Below, piece after piece: positions 18,286 through 27,648 of a stretch of DNA of 64,000 nucleotides. The translations under genes were made by a program, and so were the position numbers. The stretch covers positions 13,780 through 77,779 of the forward strand of contig CAVSOK010000031.1 of assembly GCA_963729575.1 (NCBI GenBank), written 5' to 3'. This stretch comes from Tunicatimonas sp963729575 (GTDB taxonomy: Bacteria > Bacteroidota > Bacteroidia > Cytophagales > Cyclobacteriaceae). The stretch's first letter is position 1; the number at the start of each line of letters is the position of its first letter. Under the pieces are notes generated by a model. That model had not been told where the DNA came from. It made no database searches and saw nothing but the letters and a program-made list of their open reading frames with translations.

Positions 18286-19695
18286 ATGGAGAATTACAGC
18301 TTTTTCGACAATGTTAACCAGTTTGTGAACCAAGCCGCTGGTTACCTAGAATTACCCCAAGGACTTTTAGAACAGATCAAAGAATGTAACAGCGTATACC
18401 AGATGAACTTTCCGGTGAAACTGGATAACGGGCATTACGAAGTAATTGAGGCGTATCGGGTGCAGCATTCGCACCATCGCCTCCCAGTGAAGGGTGGTAT
18501 CCGCTACAGCATGGCGGTGAATGAAGATGAGGTGAAAGCACTAGCTGCACTGATGAGCTATAAGTGTGCGCTAGTAGATGTGCCATTCGGCGGAGCCAAA
18601 GGAGGAGTAAAGATTGATACCCGTAAATACAGCGAAAACGAACTGGAAAAAATCACCCGACGGTATACCACTGAGCTTATCCGTAAGAACTTTATTAGCC
18701 CAGCTCAAGATGTGCCCGCCCCGGACTACGGAACTGGTGCTCGGGAAATGGCTTGGATCGCTGATACCTATGCGGCTATGAACAACGGTGAGCTGAATGC
18801 TCTGGCTTGTGTTACTGGAAAACCCATAACGCTGCACGGAATTCGGGGGCGAACCGAAGCTACCGGGCGTGGAGTTTTTTATGGTATTCGCACCGCTGTA
18901 GATGTTGCCGAGGATATGAAGAGCCTAGGTCTAACGCCCGGTCTGGAAGGTAAGCGGATTATCATTCAGGGACTCGGCAACGTAGGCTACTATTCCGCTA
19001 AATACTTACAAGAAGGTGGAGCAATCATCACCGGAATTGCCGAGTACAATGGTGGTATTTATGACCCCAATGGTTTAGATGTAGAGGAAGTACATCAATT
19101 GAAGCAGGAGAAAGGCTCAATTCTTAACTATAAAAACGCTAAGAATATTCAAAATTCTATTGAGTTACTGGAGTACGAGTGCGACATTTTGATACCTGCT
19201 GCGCTGGAAAACCAGATAACTGCCGAGAATGCTCCGGGCATTAAGGCCAAAATTGTTGGCGAAGCGGCTAATGGTCCGGTAACTACCGAAGCGGCTAATA
19301 TACTTCAGGAGCGGGGACTACGCATACTGCCCGATTTCTACTTGAACGCCGGTGGGGTTACTGTATCTTATTTTGAGTGGCTAAAGAACCTATCGCATGT
19401 AGCTTTCGGTCGTATGGATAAACGCTACGAGGAGCTAACCAACCGAGGCATGGTAACGGCAATGGAGGAAATCTCTGGTCACCAACTTTCGGAAACCCAG
19501 AAGAATTCGCTAGTAAGAGGGGCTGGCGAGATTGATATTGTCAACTCGGGCCTGGAGGAAACCATGATAAACGCTTACTACACCATTTGGGAGATTATGA
19601 AGACCAAAGAAACCGGTAGTTTGCGAATAGCTTCCTTCATTAGTGCAATGGAGAAAATTTCTACGGCCTACGTCGCCCGCGGTATCTTCCCTTGA
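18286..19695 (+). CDS. Glu/Leu/Phe/Val dehydrogenase (glutamate dehydrogenase)
   Basis: A 469-residue NAD(P)-dependent amino-acid dehydrogenase. The catalytic lysine region is KGGIRYSMAVNEDEVKALA followed by YKCALVDVPFGGAKGG; PAPDYGTGAREMAWI follows, and the dinucleotide fold is GKRIIIQGLGNVGYY. It most likely interconverts glutamate and 2-oxoglutarate plus ammonia. I start it at ATG 18286 (MENYSFFDN): a longer GTG-started frame would begin in the GC-rich repeat array and adds residues not typical of the family. Slightly longer than the usual 420-430 residues, with a C-terminal helical extension, as in other Cytophagales homologues. Monocistronic. Confidence 0.93.
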   Translation: MENYSFFDNVNQFVNQAAGYLELPQGLLEQIKECNSVYQMNFPVKLDNGHYEVIEAYRVQHSHHRLPVKGGIRYSMAVNEDEVKALAALMSYKCALVDVPFGGAKGGVKIDTRKYSENELEKITRRYTTELIRKNFISPAQDVPAPDYGTGAREMAWIADTYAAMNNGELNALACVTGKPITLHGIRGRTEATGRGVFYGIRTAVDVAEDMKSLGLTPGLEGKRIIIQGLGNVGYYSAKYLQEGGAIITGIAEYNGGIYDPNGLDVEEVHQLKQEKGSILNYKNAKNIQNSIELLEYECDILIPAALENQITAENAPGIKAKIVGEAANGPVTTEAANILQERGLRILPDFYLNAGGVTVSYFEWLKNLSHVAFGRMDKRYEELTNRGMVTAMEEISGHQLSETQKNSLVRGAGEIDIVNSGLEETMINAYYTIWEIMKTKETGSLRIASFISAMEKISTAYVARGIFP

Positions 19696-19881
19696 TAAAA
19701 GAAGTTAAGTTTATGTGTTCTTGTATTCATACTTTCAAATGAAGTAACCTTGAACACTCGAAACACTTCATTTTATCGCCAAATGTGTCATGTGTAGTAT
19801 ATGACGTAAAGAGCCAGCCCTGCTGGGCATTACTGACCCAATTTTCGCTAGTAGAGAGGGGAAGCAATGCAGTAGCAGGTT

Positions 19882-22800
19882 ATGACGATTTTCTGGCGAG
19901 TTGGCTATCGCTTACTCTTTTTTCTTTTCTTTATTAATTTCACTCTAGTAAAGCTCGAGTGTGCTCAAGCACAGTCTCGAACTTTTCGTCTACCCGCAGG
20001 AATTTCGGAGAAAGATTACTTGCCAGGTGAGATTGTCCTGAAGATACGTTCTCAAAATAATCCTAACGCTCGTACCGTAGTATCCCCACCATCAGTGATA
20101 CAGCAAGTGAGGAATATCACCCAAGCTCGCCAGATTACTTCGGTGCTTAAGCAGGTATCTAAAGTGAGTCCATTAGCACGCCAGGAGCCAACGGCTAAAA
20201 TTTACCGCCTTCACACTGAGCAAGATGTGGTAGCTACCATTAACCAACTATTGCAACTAGATGAGGTGGTATACGCTGAACCTTATTACTTATTAAAACC
20301 ACTGAACGAATATATTCCCAATGACCCCGAAGCTACTAAAAGAGGTGAGCAAAGCTATTTGGAAGCAGTACAAGCCTACGAAGCTTGGGCAATTGAGCGG
20401 AGTAGTTCTGATATGCTTATTGGCTATCTGGATACAGGGGTGGAATTTGGCCATCAGGATTTAACTGATAATCTCTACCGTAACGAAGATGATCCGATCA
20501 ATGGCCTAGATGACGATGGCGATGGGTACGTGGACAATTACGTAGGCTGGGATTTTGCCAACAATGACAATGACCCCACGGCTGACAAAGATCCTCACGG
20601 AACAATGGTAATTGGGGTAGGAAGTGCTAGTACTAACAATCGGGTGGGAATGGCTGGTTTGGGTTTTAATGCCTCTTATATGCCCATTAAAATATTTCGT
20701 TCTGAAGACGGAAAGTTCGGATTTGGCTACGAAGCTATTGCTTATGCGGCTGATCAGGGTTGTAAGGTAATTAATTTGTCGTGGGGTGGGGCCAATGCTT
20801 ATTCGGCGTTTGGGCAAGATATGATCAACTATGCCGTCTTAGAAAAAGATGCGGTAGTTGTGGCTGCGGCGGGCAATAGCGGGAAGCAGGAGGATTTTTA
20901 CCCCGCGGCTTTCAACAATGTGCTTTCGGTGGCAATGGCAGATAATGAAGGAAATCGGGTATCAAATACCACTTCAAGCTACACGGTAGATTTAGTAGCT
21001 CCGGGCAGTGGCATTTATACCACTAAAAACGGCGATGGTTTTGGTGACGGGTCAGGTTCTTCTTTTGCCACCCCAATGGTGGCGGGAGCAGCAGCTTTGG
21101 TTCGGTCAAAATATCCGGATATAAGTGCCCGACAGGTAATGGAAATTATGCGCCTATCTGCCAAAGATGTTAGTAATTTAGCCGGCAATTTAGGCTACGA
21201 CGAAACGTTGGGAGCAGGATTACTGCAAGCGGCTCAAGCTTTAAAGCCAGTAAACTCTCCTGCACTACGAATGACGGATTTCTCGTATCGAAACCACGCG
21301 GGGCAGTACGCTTACTACGGCGACACCCTTACCATTAGTACGGATATTCAGAATCTACTGTCGGCTTCTTCGCCTAATACCCAAGTTACCCTCTCAGCGG
21401 TTTCTGAATACGTAACCGTATTGGATTCTGTATTTCGACCGGGTACTGTCGATTCGTTAGGAGTTGTTTCCAACACGGATCGGCCGTTTCGAGTAGTGCT
21501 CAGTAGTAATCTACCAACCAATGAGCAGCTGTACTTTCGTTTAGGTATAGAAGATGATACTTATCAGGATTATCAGTATTTCTTTATTGTTTCCTCATCG
21601 GGTTATCCTACCATTACTAAGAATGATTTACAGATTACCGTAGGTAATCAAGGTGAAATTGCCTTTGATCCGAGTGGTTTCTCAGTAGGTACTATTCGTT
21701 ATCGAGACCAAGTGATTGCCACTGAAGCCGGACTACTTATTGGGGTTGACTCTGCCTATGTTTCGGATAATCTTATTAACAGTTTTACGGATCTTAATCG
21801 CGAGCAAGATTTTCGGGTAGAAGAAGATATTCGCTTCACTCGGGCGGCAGCTCCCGCGTATCAGCTTCGTTCGGCCTTCTCCGATGCCAATGCAACCAAT
21901 CCGCTCAACCTTCGCGTTGAACAAACTTGGCTGGCCGATACCACCAGCTCCGAAAACTATATTGTATCTGAATACCGGGTAGTAAATCGGTTAGATAGTA
22001 CGCTATCTAATGTATCCGTTGGCTTATTTGCTAATTGGGATGTAAACAATCAAGCCGAAAACCGCACTGGCTGGGACGCGACTTACTCGTTAGCGTACTC
22101 CTACAATGCCAGTGAAGATACCTACGCAGGAATAGCATTATTAACTGAGCAAGCCGCTAATCATCAGCCGCTAAACCTACAAGATTTAAACGGAAACCTC
22201 CCAAGTATTGGTAACGATATTTCGGAACGGGAAAAGTTTGATTGGGCTTCTCAAGGAATCAGCACTACGCAAGCGGGGGTGAATGGCGATGGAAACGATA
22301 TAGCCCAAGTGTTAGCAGCTACAGTAGCGAGCATTCCTGAAGACCGAGGGCGGGCAATTGCCTTTGCCTGGGTAGCCGGAAGTAGTTTAACTGAATTGCA
22401 ATCTGCTGTTACGAAGGCTCAAGGGTTTTACACGGATTACCGAAACGAGCCAGCAGTGCTAACCACCGAATTGGTTTGCACTGATAGCACCGCTACCATT
22501 CAGTTCGCTAACGATCACCGCTTTTACCAAGATGCTTTAGGCACTAACCTGATTATTGAAGGCCGAGCGCTCACGACCACTGCCATTATCCAAGATACTG
22601 CGGTTTATGCGGCATCGTTAGCCAACGGATATGAAGGGCGAATCAACAAGATTGAAATTCTTATTAGAGAGCCAGAGGCACTCTTTTCAGTCGTGGATAG
22701 CTTGAACGCTGGCTGGCAAAATGACACGCTCTTTCTGGATGAGACCAATAATTACACTCTAAACTTTCAGGATGAGAGCTTGAACGCAGTAGCGTGGAAT

Positions 22801-24219
22801 TGGAATTTTGGTAATGGCTTTCGAAGCACCCAACAGCATCCGCAGACTTCGTACGCTCAGCCCGGAACCTATACGGTTCAGTTAACTGCAACCAGTAGTC
22901 CCGGTTGTCAGGCTATGGTATCTAAAAAGATTACAGTGGTACAACGGGCTACGATGCCTCAAATTAGGAATAAGCTTATTTGTGGGGGTGAATCGGTTAC
23001 GGTACGAGCAACTAATACTGATCTGATTAAAGTGTATGCCGACAATAATCTGACTGAGCTGTTATACAAAGGAGAGCAATTTGTAACGGGGGGAGTGAGT
23101 AGGAGCGATACTTTCTACGTAGTAAATGCGGCAGAAGAGTTTGATAGTCGTCCGCTTCCCGTAGCGATCAACGTATGGCAACCCGATCTACAGATTCGTT
23201 ACTCACTGGATACTACCGATCTTTCCACCAAATATCAGTTAGCCATTACATTAACCGGAGATACCAACCACATTAAACAGTATACTTGGTTAGTGAATGA
23301 TGTAGAAGTTAGTCAGCAGCCAGCATTCACCTACGACTTTTCTGATCTGCCGACAGAAGACTGGCGAATAAAGCTAATCTACTCATTAGATTCGGCGGAC
23401 TTAAATTGCACATACGTATTAGAAGAAAAAATTATCCGTACTCAGGCTAATAAGCCAAACTTGACTAATGTTCGTATCTGCCAGGGTGAGATGGTTACTA
23501 TTTCTCCTGATAATGGTGAGACATTCTCGTTTTATTCCGATGCTAATCTTAGCAGTCCGCTTCATGTGGGAAAAAGTTTGCTGCTAGATTCGGTAGCAAT
23601 GAATACCAAGATTTATATCACTAGTTTGGACGGGTTGATAGAAAGCGAAGCGGTGGGCGTAGATGTGGAAATTACCCGTTTTGCTGATTTTAAAACCCTG
23701 TCCGATACTATTTATCTGTCTGAACCTGATATGGCGGTATTGCAGGCATTTCCGTTAAGCGAAGATAGTTCTTCCATTAGCTGGCAGTGGGATTTAGGCG
23801 ATGGTAACTTCACCTATCAATCTGCCCGCGTTATTCCTAAATTTGACTCAGCCGGGATATATTCCGTTCGGCTGTTAGCCACTCGCAGCGACGGGTGTAC
23901 TAATCTAATAAGTAGAACAGTAGTTGTTCGAAATGTAGCCAGCACCCGAATTGACCCCGAAGACCGAGCATTGAAGATTTATCCCAACCCAGTACAGCAC
24001 GTATTCTATCTGGAAAATTTGCTATGGTACCAGAAAAACATTACGCTAAGCCTACTTTCACCGGAAGGGCAGGAAGTATTTCATCACCAACTCTTCTACG
24101 GTGAGTTTCCTTTACCAATTAACCTAACTAGTCTTACTCAACCATTATCACCCGGCATCTACGTACTTCGCCTTCAGCGCGACGATAAAGTGTTCTTTCG
24201 GAGGTTGGTGGTTGGGTAA
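19882..24219 (+). CDS. Subtilisin-like (S8) serine peptidase with PKD domains and T9SS sorting domain
   Basis: A 1445-residue exported peptidase. A signal peptide (LLFFLFFINFTLV) is followed by a propeptide-like region to about residue 150. The S8 triad is Asp184 (GYLDTGVEFGH), His239 (DPHGTMVIGV) and Ser394 (GSSFATPMVAGAAAL). A calcium-binding-type acidic loop (NGLDDDGDGYVDNYVGWDF) sits between Asp and His. Middle domains of unknown fold follow, then PKD-like domains (WNWNFGNGFRSTQQHPQTSY near 970; WQWDLGDGNFTYQSA near 1300). The C terminus is a type A T9SS sorting domain (LKIYPNPVQHVFYLENL to the final RRLVVG). It should therefore leave through the type IX secretion system and be cell-surface attached or released. 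Substrate: proteins; specificity unknown. Confidence 0.93.
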   Translation: MTIFWRVGYRLLFFLFFINFTLVKLECAQAQSRTFRLPAGISEKDYLPGEIVLKIRSQNNPNARTVVSPPSVIQQVRNITQARQITSVLKQVSKVSPLARQEPTAKIYRLHTEQDVVATINQLLQLDEVVYAEPYYLLKPLNEYIPNDPEATKRGEQSYLEAVQAYEAWAIERSSSDMLIGYLDTGVEFGHQDLTDNLYRNEDDPINGLDDDGDGYVDNYVGWDFANNDNDPTADKDPHGTMVIGVGSASTNNRVGMAGLGFNASYMPIKIFRSEDGKFGFGYEAIAYAADQGCKVINLSWGGANAYSAFGQDMINYAVLEKDAVVVAAAGNSGKQEDFYPAAFNNVLSVAMADNEGNRVSNTTSSYTVDLVAPGSGIYTTKNGDGFGDGSGSSFATPMVAGAAALVRSKYPDISARQVMEIMRLSAKDVSNLAGNLGYDETLGAGLLQAAQALKPVNSPALRMTDFSYRNHAGQYAYYGDTLTISTDIQNLLSASSPNTQVTLSAVSEYVTVLDSVFRPGTVDSLGVVSNTDRPFRVVLSSNLPTNEQLYFRLGIEDDTYQDYQYFFIVSSSGYPTITKNDLQITVGNQGEIAFDPSGFSVGTIRYRDQVIATEAGLLIGVDSAYVSDNLINSFTDLNREQDFRVEEDIRFTRAAAPAYQLRSAFSDANATNPLNLRVEQTWLADTTSSENYIVSEYRVVNRLDSTLSNVSVGLFANWDVNNQAENRTGWDATYSLAYSYNASEDTYAGIALLTEQAANHQPLNLQDLNGNLPSIGNDISEREKFDWASQGISTTQAGVNGDGNDIAQVLAATVASIPEDRGRAIAFAWVAGSSLTELQSAVTKAQGFYTDYRNEPAVLTTELVCTDSTATIQFANDHRFYQDALGTNLIIEGRALTTTAIIQDTAVYAASLANGYEGRINKIEILIREPEALFSVVDSLNAGWQNDTLFLDETNNYTLNFQDESLNAVAWNWNFGNGFRSTQQHPQTSYAQPGTYTVQLTATSSPGCQAMVSKKITVVQRATMPQIRNKLICGGESVTVRATNTDLIKVYADNNLTELLYKGEQFVTGGVSRSDTFYVVNAAEEFDSRPLPVAINVWQPDLQIRYSLDTTDLSTKYQLAITLTGDTNHIKQYTWLVNDVEVSQQPAFTYDFSDLPTEDWRIKLIYSLDSADLNCTYVLEEKIIRTQANKPNLTNVRICQGEMVTISPDNGETFSFYSDANLSSPLHVGKSLLLDSVAMNTKIYITSLDGLIESEAVGVDVEITRFADFKTLSDTIYLSEPDMAVLQAFPLSEDSSSISWQWDLGDGNFTYQSARVIPKFDSAGIYSVRLLATRSDGCTNLISRTVVVRNVASTRIDPEDRALKIYPNPVQHVFYLENLLWYQKNITLSLLSPEGQEVFHHQLFYGEFPLPINLTSLTQPLSPGIYVLRLQRDDKVFFRRLVVG

Positions 24220-24254
24220 TGATTACAAACCAAATCCATTTAATCTATCAAAGT

Positions 24255-24576
24255 TTACCGGAGAACCTCTTTAACATTCCGAATTTCATGAGTAGTGATG
24301 GGACCAATGAGCGTTTTAAACCTACCATGTGAAACCGTTCGGATTTGGTCAATAATGGCGTATGAAACTTTAGCTGTATACTGCTTAGTAGAAGCAACTT
24401 AACTCGGGTTAGGATATTTTCTATTTTTAGTAGTTAAGGGTGCGACGATGGAAACGGGTAGTTATTGAGTTAAGTTCATCGGGAGATATTACCAAACACG
24501 GCCCAATACCATCCTGTTCACTACCACGAGTAGAAGATAATTCTACCCATCAGGCGGAATATTGACTAATCGCCAT
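24255..24576 (-). pseudogene. mazF: Degraded mazF toxin gene
   Basis: Not an open frame, but clear when read on the minus strand. The ATG at 24576-24574 overlaps the mazE stop (TGATG). The first frame gives MAISQYSA, a TGA stop, then WVELSSTRGSEQDGIG and PCLVISPDELNS, the MazF core. One base later the frame shifts to IVAPLTTKNRKYPNPS, then a TAA, then YAIIDQIRTVSHGRF and HEIRNVKEVLR before a final TAA at 24257-24255. Order, spacing and total length (about 107 codons) match MazF mRNA interferases. At least two stops and one frameshift make it non-functional. The antitoxin gene upstream is still open. Confidence 0.85.
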
Positions 24577-24821
24577 CAATAATCTTCTAGAGCATTATCA
24601 TCTAAAAAATCAGGTGCTATTTGCTCGTAATCACCTTCACTAAGTTCACTCTGAAAGGCTTCTTTCCAACCTGAGCGAGGAGTATCTACTTGCTTAATTA
24701 GTATACCCTCTTCTACCTCAACTAATTCAGCCTGCTCAATAATGTTATATTTCTTTAGCAAACGTTTCTGTGAAATCACTCCCTTAGAGTTACCAATATT
24801 AGATAGTTTAACTGTGGGCAC
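24576..24821 (-). CDS. mazE: MazE/AbrB-type antitoxin
   Basis: An 81-residue protein with the AbrB/MazE swapped-hairpin pattern: VKLSNIGNSKGVISQKRLLKKYNI, then EAELVEVEEG-like strands (here ELVEVEEGILIKQV). The acidic C-terminal tail (SELSEGDYEQIAPDFLDDNALEDY) is the region that normally wraps MazF. The gene overlaps the mazF remnant by one base, the usual coupled arrangement. Since the toxin is dead, this is an orphan antitoxin that may persist as a DNA-binding protein, cross-neutralise another toxin, or be on its way to loss. It may autoregulate; no operator was identified. Confidence 0.85.
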   Translation of the reverse strand: MPTVKLSNIGNSKGVISQKRLLKKYNIIEQAELVEVEEGILIKQVDTPRSGWKEAFQSELSEGDYEQIAPDFLDDNALEDY

Positions 24822-24878
24822 AAGGATAAATCATATTATAAGATGTTATAAACTAGTTATAACATAAGGGTTGCGCTA

Positions 24879-25379
24879 TCACACTTGCTGATCTTCATTT
24901 ACCTCTGAAATAGGACGGTAATTGTCAGGGGCTTCCTGCGTTTCTTCGTCCGGTGAATCGTAGGGGAATACTTCTACAATAGGGCTTTCTACAATTTCAG
25001 TCACCCGAAAGTCGACCAGCATATTGTTCAGGCTTTGGTACATACGCTCGTAGGCCTCCTTTACGTTAGGGGCGGTGAGCAATACATAATTCGTGATCTT
25101 TTTCTCGGCTCCCTTTCCCTCTTCCTCTATGCTATATACCATTTTGCAGCGGTGCCAGAGGTAGCTGTCTTCGTAGTTAAATACGTCCGAAATCCTGGCC
25201 TTAGCAATACCGGTCACAAAAAACTCGCCTTGAATCATGGATTCCATTTTTTCGTACATGCGCCGTTCGGCCTCAGTGAACGAAACCGCATCGACCAGGT
25301 ACATCTCCGATACGTTCTTTGCTTTTCCTTTCTCGTCGATCTTTTGATACTTTATTTTACAGGTAAACCAGGTGTTCAT
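24879..25379 (-). CDS. DUF4494 family protein
   Basis: A 166-residue protein matching DUF4494, a family largely restricted to Bacteroidota. Recognisable parts are the start MNTWFTCKIKYQKIDEKGK, the repeat-like segments VSFTEAERRMYEKMES and APNVKEAYERMYQSLNN, and an acidic tail. The two halves look like an internal duplication (residues 1-75 and 75-150). No signal peptide or membrane segment, so cytoplasmic. Function unknown. It is separate from the mazE operon (57-nt gap). Confidence 0.9.
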   Translation of the reverse strand: MNTWFTCKIKYQKIDEKGKAKNVSEMYLVDAVSFTEAERRMYEKMESMIQGEFFVTGIAKARISDVFNYEDSYLWHRCKMVYSIEEEGKGAEKKITNYVLLTAPNVKEAYERMYQSLNNMLVDFRVTEIVESPIVEVFPYDSPDEETQEAPDNYRPISEVNEDQQV

Positions 25380-25691
25380 AACAGTTGATAATGGATAGTG
25401 GACAATTGATAATGAGTAATGAATAACATGCGGACTACAATCAGAAAAGGGTGCTTAGTAATTTAGTAAAGTACTTACTAATTATTATTCTGCGCCGCGC
25501 CGACATCACTCATTAATCATTTATTTTAAGGGCAGCAAAAATAAGATTTCTGATGGGAATCCCCGAATGCATTTAGAAGAATTTAGTGTGCTTTTGTGTT
25601 CAAATTGTTTTAAGTGAATACCACCATCTTACTCGAATGAAAGCTATCTTAGCCAATAGTGCACGATACTCATATTAAACGCCTTTTCCCT
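25380..25691. repeat. Intergenic region with heptamer array
   Basis: A 312-nt gap between divergent genes. Positions 25382-25430 are a heptamer array (GTTGATA ATGGATA GTGGACA ATTGATA ATGAGTA ATGAATA). The rest is AT-rich and probably carries promoters for both sides, but I see no confident TTG/TAnnTTTG pair. Confidence 0.55.
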
Positions 25692-27557
25692 ATGACCTTA
25701 CCATTGATTTCACTTCGCTTACTCACACTGCTCGCCTTCTTCTCATTCTTAAGCTGTACTGAATCTGAACAGCCGAAGGGGCAGATGCCGGAGGGTAGTT
25801 TGGAAGAGCAGTTAACGTACGTCAGCGATCCAGCTAATTTTAGTTCGGAAGATGAACGATTGAATGCCCTCTTTGAACTGTATGCCGAAAGCAAAAAGCG
25901 AAACTCCCCAATGATGGCTACCTTTTTGGGTATGGAAGGGTATAATCATTTGTGGGATGATCTTTCTCCCGAAGGGCGACAACAGACTATAGACGAATCA
26001 ACTGCATTCTACAAAGCTCGGGAGATGTTCAACGCGGATGATCTGGATGAAGACGATCAACTGAACTACGCACTTTTTCAACGCGACGTATCCGATAGCT
26101 ATAATCTGTATGCTCAATACCCCGAACAGTATTTGGTCGTTGACCAAATCCAGGGAATCCACCAAATGATACCCGCAGTGCTACAGATGATGCCCCAACG
26201 GTCGGAAGATCACCTAAACGACCTATTAGCTCGCCTACGGGGCATTCCGGCATTGATGCAAAATACCCAACGTTTGCTTGAGGAAGGTATTGAGCAGGGA
26301 ATTGTCATGCCGCGTACCACCGTAGTTCAGGTGCCGGAGCAAGTACGGGGCATGATTGCGGATGACCCTAATAAAAGTGTGTTCTACGCCTCATTAGCCT
26401 CAATAAATGAAACTATTGATCTGGAAGGAGTGGACGGTGAATCGGTTCAGCAGGAAGCGCGGACGCTCATTGAGGAAGAGATCAATCCAGCGTTAGAGCA
26501 ATTTGCTACGTTTATGGCCGAGGAATACGTACCCAACGCTCGGGCATCGTTTGGGCTAAAGGACTTACCCAACGGCGAAGCTTGGTACGACGAACGCATC
26601 CGTAATAATACGACGACTGATCTTAGCGCTCAGGAGATTCACGAAATCGGATTAAGCGAGGTAGCTCGCATCCGGGAAGCGATGCAGCAGATTATTGATG
26701 AAGTAGCGTTTTCCGGTGACATGCAGGCTTTCAACGAATTTTTAAAGACCGATCCGCAGTTTTACTACGATACGCCCGAAGCACTGTTAACTGGCTACCG
26801 GGAGATTTGCAAACGCATTGATCCAAAGCTGCCTCAACTCTTCGGTCACCTGCCCCGCTTGCCCTACGGGGTAATTGAGGTGCCCGCCTACCAAGCACCA
26901 GCTACCACCACGGCTTACTACCAACCGGGATCAATTAAAAATGGTACTCCTGGCTACTTCTTTGCTAATACGTACAATCTCAAGAGTCGCCCAAAGTGGG
27001 GGATGGAAAGCTTGGCCATCCACGAAGCGGTGCCCGGCCATCATTTGCAACTAGCTATCGCGCAGGAACAGGAGAACGTACCCGAGTTCAGAACCATGCT
27101 GATGTTCACTGCCTTCGTAGAAGGTTGGGGGCTGTATTCAGAGAGCCTAGGCCCTGAGTTAGGAATGTACCAGGACCCTTACTCCCGCTACGGACAGTTG
27201 ACGTACGAAATATGGCGGGCCATCCGGCTGGTAGTAGACACCGGCTTGCACCAAATGGGCTGGACCCGTGACCAAGCGATTGCTTACTTTCGCGAAAATT
27301 CCAGCATGAGCGAACAAGATGTAGTGGTAGAGATAGACCGCTATATCGCTTGGCCTGGGCAAGCACTAGCCTACAAGATTGGCGAACTCAAAATTCAAGA
27401 ACTACGAAAAAGATCGGAAGAAAGCCTGAAAGATCGGTTTGATATCCGCGATTTTCACGATGTAGTGTTGGGAAGTGGTACCGTACCGCTCAGTGTTTTG
27501 GAAGACAACGTAGTGCGTTGGCTAGCTGACCAAAAGCAAGTAGCTACAGTTGAGTAA
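25692..27557 (+). CDS. DUF885 family lipoprotein (putative metallopeptidase)
   Basis: A 621-residue protein from ATG 25692. The longer GTG-started frame adds a basic stretch ahead of a normal signal, so the ATG is preferred. The lipoprotein signal ends at LSC (Cys22). The DUF885 hallmark HEAVPGHHLQLAIAQE contains a zinc-binding motif of the HExxxHH type with first His444. Downstream are FVEGWGLYSESLG, the typical second zinc-ligand segment, and a late WPGQALAYKIG motif. Family members act as M32-like peptidases or dipeptidases, several being secreted in Bacteroidota and Xanthomonadales. Length is typical. Probably outer-membrane or periplasm anchored, degrading peptides. Confidence 0.92.
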   Translation: MTLPLISLRLLTLLAFFSFLSCTESEQPKGQMPEGSLEEQLTYVSDPANFSSEDERLNALFELYAESKKRNSPMMATFLGMEGYNHLWDDLSPEGRQQTIDESTAFYKAREMFNADDLDEDDQLNYALFQRDVSDSYNLYAQYPEQYLVVDQIQGIHQMIPAVLQMMPQRSEDHLNDLLARLRGIPALMQNTQRLLEEGIEQGIVMPRTTVVQVPEQVRGMIADDPNKSVFYASLASINETIDLEGVDGESVQQEARTLIEEEINPALEQFATFMAEEYVPNARASFGLKDLPNGEAWYDERIRNNTTTDLSAQEIHEIGLSEVARIREAMQQIIDEVAFSGDMQAFNEFLKTDPQFYYDTPEALLTGYREICKRIDPKLPQLFGHLPRLPYGVIEVPAYQAPATTTAYYQPGSIKNGTPGYFFANTYNLKSRPKWGMESLAIHEAVPGHHLQLAIAQEQENVPEFRTMLMFTAFVEGWGLYSESLGPELGMYQDPYSRYGQLTYEIWRAIRLVVDTGLHQMGWTRDQAIAYFRENSSMSEQDVVVEIDRYIAWPGQALAYKIGELKIQELRKRSEESLKDRFDIRDFHDVVLGSGTVPLSVLEDNVVRWLADQKQVATVE

Positions 27558-27648
27558 TATAGCCAACAAGCAATGGTGGATCATAAAAGCACAAAAATAA
27601 AATCTGTTTTGTTAGGAACGCTAGTCAGTTTTTGCGTTAGTAGAGAAT

